Shown here piece after piece: positions 7,884 through 16,262 of a stretch of 19,413 bases of DNA (position 1 is the first letter of the stretch; each line of letters opens with the position of its first letter). The notes under the pieces were generated by a model that saw only the letters and a list, made by a program, of their open reading frames with translations, was not told the origin of the DNA and did no database searches. The DNA comes from Chlamydomonas sphaeroides (lineage: Eukaryota > Chlorophyta > Chlorophyceae > Chlamydomonadales > Chlamydomonadaceae). Both the position numbers and the translations under genes were made by a program. Location: contig BDDC01001850.1 of assembly GCA_001662425.1 (NCBI GenBank), positions 1 through 19,413 of the forward strand. Reading direction: 5' to 3'.

Positions 7884-10800
7884 TCACTTGCGGCGAGCGC
7901 CGGCGCGGCTGCGCGGCTTGGCGCGCGCCGTGACGGGCGGCGGCGGCGGCGACAGGCCCACGGCCTCCTGCTGCTGCAGGATCTGGCCGATCAGGTCGCC
8001 GCGGCTGGAGCCCACGTGCCGGCCCACCTCGCGGCCGCCCCTGCGCGACACACAGGCGAGCACGGGCACGGTGAGCGCACGGGGAGTAGCCCCAGCCTCG
8101 CGCCGCCCATCAGCAGAGCACAGCACAGCACGCCCTGCGTTTCGTGCCCAGGCCCAAACCGCAGTACACGCTCTCCGTGTGGGACCCCCACTCAAGCTTC
8201 CCTTCCCTCTCCCCTCCTTCCCCTCCCTTCCCTCCCACACCTGAAGAACACGAAGGTGGGCACCTCGACCACCTTGAGCTCCGTCAGCAGCGCGCGCGTG
8301 TCGCCGTTGGTGTCGCCCGTGAGCCGAGCGAACGAGGCAAAGCCCAGGAACGAGCGAGCCAGCGCCACCACCTGCGGCAGGTAGAGAGAGAGAAAGAGAG
8401 AGAGAGGGGCAAGCACGGCACGTCGGGGAGCGGGGTGAGGGGCGGGCCGGCACGCGGCATAACACACTCGGGATTGAAAAGGGGGCACCCGGCCCCCTTG
8501 GCTGCCCGCGCTCCATCCAGTGCCTGCGCGCTGACCGCTGACCGCCGGTAAACCACGGGCACCGATGGGCTGGCGGCGCACGTCAGCAGCCTCGTCCCTC
8601 TGAGCGTCGTGCGTCGTTGCCGCACCCCCTCCCTCCCCCACTTTGGCTGCCCCCGCACGCTCCCTCCCTGCCCGCTCCCGCGGCTGCCTGCTCACCGCGG
8701 GGTAGACGGTGATGCAGGGCCCCGCGCCCAGCAGGCCCACCATGAGCACCTGGCGGGGGCGCAGCACCGGGCCGGGAGGGGGCATGAGGCAGCCAGGGGT
8801 CAGGACACCTTGCGCCCGCCCTCCACCCCGTGCCCGGCCCTCCACCCCGTGAACACGCAGTTCTGCAGGACGCTGTGTCCGGCCAAACCCGCACACGCGC
8901 CCTCACCTGCAGGACCTTGGGGTCGGAGGCCGAGGCTAGCCAGTCGGCCATGCCGCTGCGCGACGTCACGTCCGTCACCAGGGTGCTGGGCGTGACACCG
9001 CCCGCGGGGGCAGCATCGCCCAGGTACATCAGGCCTGAGGGGGTGGGGAGAGGGGAGGAGGGATGGGGTGGTGGGCGTGGGGAGAGGGGGGGAGGGATGG
9101 GGTGGTGGGCGTGGGGAGAGGGGGGAGGGATGGGGTGGTGGGCGTGCGGAGAGGGGGGAGGGATGGGGTGGTGGGCGTGGGGAGAGGCCCCGCAAAGGCA
9201 AAGGCAAAGGCTAAGGGTGCCCACAGCTGCTGGCGTGCTGCATAGGCGACGGTGATGCACGCTGTCCAGGCAGCAGTGCAGCGGCAGGGGATTCCGAGCT
9301 CGCGTGTACCGTACAGCGACGCAACCGCTCAGCCGGCTTGCTGGATCCCGACCTGACCGCCTGACCGCGATCCCCCGGCACCCTTCCCTCCCTCCCGGAG
9401 GGGATTGGCGACAGCTGGCAGCAGAGCAGCAATAGCCGAGCCGGAGCACGCGAGTATAGTGACGCAGCCGCTGAGCCGGCTTCATCTCTCCCAGCCGGCA
9501 ACCGCCCCCTGCCGCTAGGCCAGCCTGCCTCGCCGGTCCTCGTTGCACCCCTCCCCCCTCCCGTTCCCCGCCCCCTTTCCTCCCATCCCCTCCCGCCCCA
9601 CCCTCGTTCACGTGGCTGCCCATCTGCGTCACGCCGCGGTGCTCCCACAGCAGCTTGCCGTCGCGGTAGAACTGCGGGGCGGGCGGGCGGGTGGGCCAGC
9701 GGGTGGGTGGGCCAGCGGGAGGGCGGAGACAGGTGTCGCACATGCGTCGCTGGGCGGTGCTGCCTCGCGACCACCAGGGGTGCAGCTTCGCCCTCGCAGG
9801 CGGCCCGCACGTCCGACGTACTGGTGGCCCCACAAGCCACAGCCCACGAGCCAACGAGCCCAGCGCCCAACCCCGAGCTGGGCGGCGGCCCGCACCTGCA
9901 GCGTGGGCAGCACCTGCACGCCCAGCCGCTTCACCAACGCCTCGCGGCTGGCGGAGCCGTCGGTCTGGACACGGGGGGGGGTGAACGTGCGAGCCGCGGG
10001 CGCGTGGGAACACAGCGGCCGGGTGAGCGACAAGAGCCCGGCCCCCCGCCCCCGGGACCCGGCACCCTGCCCCTGCGCCCGGCGCACCTCGAGGGTGGCG
10101 AAGCACACGTCGGGGCACTCCCGCGCGGTGCGCTGGATGACGTGCTTGACCTCGCTGCAGCGGGCCATGCGCTGCGCGTGGGCTCGCTCCGCGTCCAGCT
10201 TCCAGTGGATCTCGGGCTCGGGGTCGTCCAGGCCCGTCTCGCACACGCGCTCCGACTGGACCTGCGGGCGCGGGTGCGGCAGGCGGGCGGTAGCGGGGGC
10301 GGGGACGGCGGCGTGAGATCTGCATGATGAGGGCGGCCAGAGGCGAGGTATGGTGTTGTCGGGTGGTGCGTGGGTTGGGTGAGGCTGGCGCCGGCCGCGG
10401 CCGCACCTCGACAACCACCAGCTTGCTGCCGCTGCTCTCCAGCAGCTCCACGAACTCGTCCTCGTTCTCAATGCTGACCACGCGAGACTCGACCTTTGGG
10501 GGGGTTGGGCAGTGGATCCAGGGGCCGCAGCGTTGGCCAGGGTGGCCGCCGGCGAGGTGTTGTGTGCAGGTCGGGCAGGTGCGGCATCCCGCGAGCCACC
10601 AAGCGGTGGTGCTGACCTGCTCGCTCTCCTTCAGCTGGCGCTCCATGCGCTGCTCGGGCGTCTCGCCCTCGTGCCCGGCGCGGTAGACGTGGGCGCAGAC
10701 GGAGGTCCGCGGGTGGGTCAGGGCCGAGGAAGGGGATGGGCCGAGGGCGACTGCGCCGCTGCTCACACCTGCGCAACGTGCAATGCGATCGGCAAATAAG

Positions 10801-11112
10801 ACGGCACTGCTTGCTTCGGGCCATCTGAACGTAGTAGAGCCACGCAAGCCGGCCCCGACACCGGTGTCGGAGCTCCATCCGCAGCCCTGGCAGCACGAGT
10901 CCGGTTGCCGGATGCAGCTGCAGCACCTTTAACATCCTGCTCACAGCACCGGAGCATCTGAGGTCCCCGACGTCCAAGGCATTCCATAAGCACGCACCGA
11001 TGCTGCGCGGAAGGCTCCGCGCTAAAGCGCAGGGCACGTAGCGCGAAGCAGCTGTAGAGCTTGACGTGCTGGCGCACTGACATGCCATCGTGGAGCGAGC
11101 GAGTGCGCTCAT
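7884..11112 (-). CDS. CDSP32: CDSP32-like chloroplast protein with two thioredoxin modules
   Basis: Ten exons in transcript order: 11112-10998, 10768-10617, 10493-10407, 10261-10088, 9964-9896, 9671-9602, 9034-8907, 8749-8696, 8371-8241 and 8040-7884. All are GT-AG and in phase, giving 378 residues. The first 50 or so (MSALARSTMACQCASTSSST...) are Ser/Ala/Arg-rich with few acids, as in a chloroplast transit peptide. Module 1 spans about 90-215: KLVVVE strand, no CxxC, a cis-proline region VLPTLQFYRDGKLLW. Module 2 spans about 265-355: VLMVGLLGAGPCITVYP, then VVEVPTFVFFR and GGREVGRHVGSSRGDLIGQI, closely following plant CDSP32. In plant CDSP32 the active site is CGPC; here it is AGPC (residues 274-277), so the attacking cysteine is absent. 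A proline- and lysine-rich tail of about 25 residues follows. Plant CDSP32 acts in stress-linked thiol redox, for example with peroxiredoxins; a redox role here is uncertain. Confidence 0.87.
8383..8407. repeat. GA-rich microsatellite in an intron
   Basis: A run of GA dinucleotides with one interruption lies just upstream, in transcript sense, of the exon 9 acceptor of the CDSP32-like gene. On the sense strand it is a CT tract and therefore serves as the polypyrimidine tract of that splice site. Confidence 0.85.
9057..9187. repeat. 33/34-bp G-rich minisatellite, four copies
   Basis: Near-identical units containing GGATGGGGTGGTGGGCGTGG start at about 9061, 9095, 9128 and 9161, with spacings of 34, 33 and 33 bp. 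Differences are one extra G in the first spacer and one G-to-C change in the third copy. The array lies in the longest intron (567 nt) of the CDSP32-like gene, close to the exon 7 acceptor, and is C-rich in the transcript. Open frames through it are an artefact of the repeat. Confidence 0.93.
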
Positions 11113-11671
11113 GGTTCTCGGTGTTGTCACGCTGGCAGGCACGCGTCCGTGGCAACCGTTCGGCGGCTGCAGGGCGCTCCTAAGCTGCCGATGCGCTGTG
11201 ATGGCGTGGCAGGTGTTGCGGAAGCCTGGGGTCCGTCGCGTACCGCTTGCGCGTCTTGTATCGTGTATGTCTAGCCTTATGTGCTGAGTGACTTCTCGTG
11301 AATACCCTCGGGCGTCGTCAGCGTCGCCTGTGTGCGGATTGCGCCGTGCTGTGTGGGGATTGCGCCGTGCGCGATTGCTTTACAACAACTGCCTGTGAGC
11401 GCCGAAACGGCCGACAATTGATCAATAGGAAACACCGGTTTCGTCACTCGGCGGTGTTGGCGTGGCGTCTACGCGAACTGTGCGCATCCATCCACAATTG
11501 CATCCATCCAGCCTCCGCTCCCCCGCGCCGCTCGAGCCGCCCATAGGTACATCCCGGTACGTCCTTTAGAAGCAACAGGGGCTGAGTACACACAGCGACG
11601 AGCAGCACTGTCGCAGCCCACATGACGCCTTTCACACCCAGCCGTCTGCGGGGCCATCCCGTGGGCCACCC
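11113..11671. other. Spacer: F-box gene 3' end and CDSP32-like promoter
   Basis: Both neighbours are on the minus strand, so this 559-bp stretch should hold the F-box 3' UTR and the promoter and 5' UTR of the CDSP32-like gene. It contains a 13-bp direct repeat, GGATTGCGCCGTG, at about 11336 and 11357. No convincing ORF or RNA gene was seen. Confidence 0.5.
11380..11384 (-). terminator. TGTAA poly(A) signal candidate of the F-box gene
   Basis: TGTAA on the minus strand is the usual chlorophyte polyadenylation signal. It lies about 290 nt past the F-box stop codon, a normal 3' UTR length. The motif is only five bases, so a chance match is possible. Confidence 0.4.
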
Positions 11672-14600
11672 TCATGCCCCCGCGCCCTGCGCCAGCCACC
11701 AGCTCGCCGCCGCGTGGCTGCCGCGAGGCCTCGCCGCACGACACCCCGCCAGCGCCGCCGCCACCGCCGGGCAGCCCTCGGCCGACACGTGCCGCAGCTG
11801 CGGCAGCGACCGCAGCGCAGCCGCGCCCTGCGCGCTCACGCGGCCGCAGCCGTCCAGCTCCAGCATGCGCAGTGCGGGGCAGGCCGCGGCAACGGCCGCC
11901 ACGCCCTCGTCCGCCACACGCGGGCAGTAGGCCAGGCTCAGGCTGGTCAGGTGCGGTGCGCCAAACCGCAGCAGCTCCACCAGGCCGCGGTCGGACAGGC
12001 TGCGGGGGCCGAGGGGGGTTAGGGTTAGGAGGGGTGGGGTGGTGCACGAGGAGCGCAGCGTGTGCAGGCAGCGGCGGCTCCTTCGCACGCTCTTCTCCTC
12101 GCACGTCCTGCACTGCGGTGGCACGCAGCGGCTCTGACCCCGCAACCGTCCTACAAGAAGTCACGGAGGCACGAGAGGTGCACACAGGAATATCACAAAC
12201 TCCGCCCGGGTAAGCACATGCGATGCGGCACATGCTAGGCGGCTCACCCGTCCATGCAGGCCAGGTCCAGGCACTGCATGTTGCCCATGAGCGGCGCCAG
12301 CCAGCCCACGCCCACATCGCCCGCCAGGCAGCCGCCGCCAGAGCCGCCGCCGCCGCCGGGCCTGCCCTCGCCGTCTGCGCCGCCGCTCTCGTCGCAGCCG
12401 CAGCCGCCCAGGCGCAGCACTGCCAGTCGCCCGCAGCGCCGTGCTGCAGGGGGTGGGTGCGGGCAGGCAGGCATGAGGAGGAGGGTTGCCGCACAGCCCA
12501 TGCCGTCCCTTCCCTCGCCCCGGCCTTTCCGTCGGGCATTAGAGCCTACATAAGGGCCCATTTCCGCGGACGTTTGGTTTCGAGGCGGTCTGCAGCTTCC
12601 TTCAGGCCAGGGCCGCTTTGCAACCTAGCCTTCCCTCTTTCCCTGCCCCCTCCACTCCTTCGCCATCCCCGCTTCCCAGCCCCACGCACCTAGCGTGGCC
12701 AGGCCCCAGTCCGAGGGCCCCGGTCGGCAGCCGGTGAGGTCCAGCTCCCGCAGGCAGGGCAGGCAGAGCAGGCCCGCCAGGAAGGAGCACAGCGTGTGGC
12801 CCTGCCGAGGGCCAGGGCGTGGGGCGAGGCAGCACGGGCAAGTAAAGAACTGGGGCCTGGCTCTGGAGGTCGAGAGGGCCTGTGACGCCGCAAACGCAAG
12901 CGGTCCTGCCGCGCCAGCCGTCCCCTTCACACCCGTGGCAGCTCCACGCCTTGCAGCCGCAGCCGTGCCAGTCCGCTGCTGGCGCCCAGCGCCCGCAGCC
13001 CCTCCGGCTCCCACGCAGCGTGCGCCAGGGACAACCCTGTCAGCGCCGGCGCCGACACCAGCAGCCCCGCCACGCCGCGGCCGCTCAGCGCCGCCGCGCC
13101 GCCGGCCGCCGCCTGCAGCTGGTGCTGCTGATCGCCGGCTAGCGGCGGCGCTGGCGCCGCCGGAGGCTCCAGGCCGAGCCTGGTCGCAGCGGGGGCCAGG
13201 TCTAGGCCTAGGTGGCGCAGCGACTGCAGCGGTCGCAGCAGGGCCAGGTCCCTGCACGGCGGTGGGCTCAGGAGGGGCAGGAGAGTGCATGTGAGGTATC
13301 TACCGTCAAGGCCGGCGCAGCAGCTGGATCCGGGGCGCTGTCGTCACGGCGGTCGCTGCCCTCGCGGCCGTGTCGGTGCCGCACCTGTCGCTCACGCTGC
13401 TGTGGCCCTTGAGCCGCAGCGACGTCAGCTGAGGCGCCGCGGCGCACAGCAGCGGCAGCACCGCAGCCAGCTCGCGCCAGGCGGTGCCTGGTGCCACTGC
13501 AGCGCCAGCGGCGGGCGCTCCTGCACCGGGCACGCCGGGGCCAGCCTGCTCGGCCGCCTGCACCTGCGCCTGCGCCTCAGCGGGCTGCGGCTGGGGCTGC
13601 GGCTGGGGCTGCGGTTGCTGGTCGTGCGCATGGTTGGGGTGGGCGCCTCCTGCGCTGCGGCTGCCGCGGGGCGGGCGCAGCTCCAGGTCCAGGTCTCGCA
13701 GCTGCGTGGGTGGGGCGTAGAGCGGTGGGGTTGCAGGGTTGAGGGACGAGCAGCAGCTGGTGGAAAGGGGCGGCTCATGTGGGGACTCCGGGAAAGGCGA
13801 GGCAGAGGCATGCATGCCCTCTGGGTCTGGCGCCCGGTACCACCGCGGCAAGCGACCGCGCCACCCACCTGCCCCAGCAGCGGCAGCTCGGCCCGTAGCA
13901 GCCGCCCCAGCGCCCCCTCGCACAGCGGGGCCGCGAGGTGAAGCGAGGCAAGGCCCGGCGCAGCGGCGCCCAGCCCCGCCAGCGGCGGCGCCGCCTGCGC
14001 ACTGCGGCCGGGGGCTGCGGCCGGGGGCTGCGGCAGCGCCGAGGCGCCGCCGGCGGCCCGGCTGGCGCAGCGCAGCTCCAGTGTCGTGAGGCGCGGCAGG
14101 GCGGCCAGGGCGGGGACCAGCCCCGCGGCGGCCTCCTCCGACAGGGAACAGTCGACCACGGAGAGGCGGGCCAGCAGGCGGCACGACTGCTGGTTGAGGG
14201 GCGAGGCCGGGCAGGGCATCGCATGGGACCGCTGCTGAAGCTCAGGGTCAAGCAGCGCCTCCGCCGTAGCCACCGGCGCCCGGCCCCGGTCCCGGCGCTC
14301 AGCCCCAAGCTTCACGCACAGTCTGTAACTCCAGCCAGCTCGCCGTCCCCACACGCCGCACCTGCAGGCCGTCCCAGGCCACCACCGCGCAGGAGCGCAG
14401 GCACAGCGACTGCAGCAGGCCGCCGGTGCTGGCCGCCAGTGCCAGGCGCCCCACAGGCAGCAGTCCGCCGCCGGCTCGCTTGCTGCGCAGCCGCAGGCAG
14501 CCGCAGCAGCCCAGCGCGCCAGGCAGCTCCGAGAGCGCGCCCTCGCCGCAGCCGTCCAGTGCGGCCTCGTGCCGCCGCACCGCCGTCAGCTGGGGCGCGG

Positions 14601-15171
14601 GCGCGGGGCGGGAGGGACAGGTGCAGCATTGCGGTGAGCGCGCTGGTGGGTACGCTAGCCCAATGGCGCCCTGTAGCAGGGCACATGCTGCCGCCCAAGC
14701 TGCTGCGTGCAGTGGAGGCAGGGAAGGGCGGAGCCGCGGCTCACTGCATCGCCGCTTGCAGGCGGAAATGTAGGGAGACTGGGCGGGAGGAGGCGTGCCT
14801 TACCTTGAGGCGTGAGACGCGCGCGAAGGCGCGGCCGAGGGCGGCCAGCTTGTCGGGCGTGGGATCGCGCAGGTGGAGTTGCTGCAGGCAGCGGTTGATG
14901 TCGGCATGCCAAGTGCGACAGGTGGCCCTGCAGGGGACGGCCGGGTTTCGGACAAAGGAAGGGCAGCCCTCCGGCTAAGGGTCCGTGAGCAAGCCTGCGT
15001 CGGTCGTGGCATATTGTCATGGCCTACCACCCTAGGCCGCCTAGCCCGTCACGGAGTGCAGCCGCTTGCGCACCGGGCGGCCGCCGTGTCGCTCCATCCG
15101 AGCTGCGTCAGCGCAATGTCCCAAGCAGAGTCAGGTAGGGTCCAGGCGTCGGCCATCGCCGCGACCGTCAT
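11672..15171 (-). CDS. F-box / leucine-rich-repeat protein (FBXL-type, RNI-like)
   Basis: Nine exons in transcript order: 15171-15074, 14927-14804, 14589-14362, 14189-13869, 13701-13385, 13251-12933, 12801-12690, 12443-12248 and 11999-11672. All are GT-AG and in phase, giving 680 residues. The F-box covers about residues 10-55 (WTLPDSAWDIALTQL ... CRTWHADINRCL) and is interrupted by intron 1. F-box proteins bind SKP1 in SCF ubiquitin ligases. Leucine-rich repeats follow through most of the chain: LARLSVVDCSLS, LTTLELRCAS, LRDLDLELR, LTSLRLKGHSSVSD, LRHLGLDL, LRELDLTGC, LAVLRLGGC, LTSLSLAYCPRVADEG, LRMLELDGCGRVSAQG and LRHVSAEGC. The last are AMN1/FBXL-like with cysteine-ended repeats. Low-complexity inserts occur, notably a Gln-Pro run near residues 285-300 and a Gly-rich run in exon 8. 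Presumably it selects a substrate for ubiquitination; the substrate is unknown. Confidence 0.87.
13582..13615. repeat. 12-bp coding repeat encoding a Gln-Pro run
   Basis: A tandem 12-bp unit (GGCTGCGGCTGG on the plus strand) lies in exon 5 of the F-box/LRR gene. It encodes alternating Gln and Pro on the minus strand. Such repeats are prone to length change between strains; this one sits between two leucine-rich repeats. Confidence 0.8.
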
Positions 15172-16262
15172 TCGCAATGATTTTACTGTCGTTGGTTGCT
15201 AGAGGATAAAATGGTGGTGCTTTCAGGGCTCAGCGCGTGTGACAGGTAGGCGTCGGAAGGCCGCGACGCTCGCAGTCGTTGCGATAGGCGTCACGACAAT
15301 GCCCAACATCAGTATTGAATCAGGGTGGAAGCTTTGGAGGCAGGCGGCGGCGTAGCGAGGTGGTAACGCCAAAGCGCACGACGCGGCAACGACTCTTCGC
15401 GCATATGGGTGTGTACCTAGCGCATTGCAGGCGTGCAACGGCCGTGTGGCCTTGCGCCAACCTTGCATTTTTGGGGCAAGTCGCGGGCCAGCAATGTATG
15501 CGGCGGGCGGCCGTGTGTATGTGGACGCTCACCCTCGCTCACTACCCCAACAACCCCAGCGGGCGACTCCCTAAACCCTGCCTTGCGGATGCAGTGCACA
15601 TGGAGAGGCGCTTAGGGGGCTCCTCCCTGGAAATGGCCGCATAGGCCGCAGAGCAGGGTTGACCCAAGCCGCAAAGATGCTCTCGCTGAAACGATGCCGG
15701 GAGTTCCAAGCAGGCCCCGGAGCGCCCCTGATGGCCATTTGCTTTGACGTTGTCTTACCTGAGGCAAAATGGTGAATGAATGAGGTTACATCCAGCCCCT
15801 CCCTCCGTCAAGCGGCAAAGAGTGTGTAGCGACCAGGGGCTCCCCTGCGTAGCGACCCTGTAGCGACGGCGTGCCTCGATGTTCTCATTGACTGCGGCAG
15901 CAAAGCCCAGCAGTTGCACGTCATCGTATTTCACTCTGAACGCGTGCTTTGGAAAGAGTTGAAGTGACGTGCCCATGTAGCATGGGAGACAGCATCGGGG
16001 AAGGCGGGGGTGCGGGGTGCGGAAGGCGAAACACACCGTGCGTCCTTCGAGCTTCCTGTACGCAAATTCCACAGGCGCTGTTCTTGCAAGTGCGATATTT
16101 CACTTCGAGCCCTGCCAACTTAACAAACTTTACTCTGCGTTCCCTTTCGAGAACAGCATTCTGCGCATTTTGTTGCCTGTGCTCCCGCTACCCAACAGTC
16201 AGATGGCTCCTGCACCAGGATAGTTGCATAACGCAGCGGGGCGTGCAGCCCCTAGCGTGCCC
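15172..16262. other. Divergent promoter region of F-box and CFAP99 genes
   Basis: The 1.09 kb between the two start codons is less GC-rich than the genes. It must hold both promoters and 5' UTRs. It also has a minus-strand 81-codon ORF from an ATG (15468-15223), whose stop is 51 nt before the F-box ATG. Further right are two minus-strand exon-like stretches (16187-16037 and 15891-15759) with plausible splice sites. Neither is recognisable, so they are not called as genes. A hairpin CAGGGG-CT-CCCCTG at 15834-15847 is flanked by three copies of TAGCGAC (15827, 15850 and 15861). Confidence 0.5.
15223..15468 (-). CDS. Possible upstream ORF of the F-box mRNA (81 codons)
   Basis: This ORF has a true ATG and no introns, and stops 51 nt before the F-box start on the same strand. 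The product (MQGWRKATRPLHACNAL...) has a hydrophobic stretch, ILMLGIVVTPIATTASVAAF, but no recognised family. It may be an upstream ORF or simply chance open reading in the 5' region. Confidence 0.15.
   Translation of the reverse strand: MQGWRKATRPLHACNALGTHPYARRVVAASCALALPPRYAAACLQSFHPDSILMLGIVVTPIATTASVAAFRRLPVTRAEP

Noticed and set aside
9063..9245. Plus-strand repeat protein (GMGWWAWGEGG-like units)
   Set aside because: Translation of the intronic minisatellite on the strand opposite the gene.
8583..10847. 754-codon continuous minus-strand ORF
   Set aside because: It is a chance open frame in GC-rich DNA running through several introns. It begins at TTG, not ATG, and the true gene changes frame at introns while matching the CDSP32 pattern.
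10468..11142. 224-codon minus-strand ORF starting upstream of CDSP32 exon 1
   Set aside because: It begins at GTG and reads through intron 1. Only its early part from ATG 11112 to 10998 is coding, and the donor GTGCGT with acceptor at 10769/10768 restores the thioredoxin frame.
12017..12028. Two TTAGGG units suggesting an interstitial telomere
   Set aside because: Only two copies, located in the polypyrimidine tract of an F-box gene intron; explained by the splice site.
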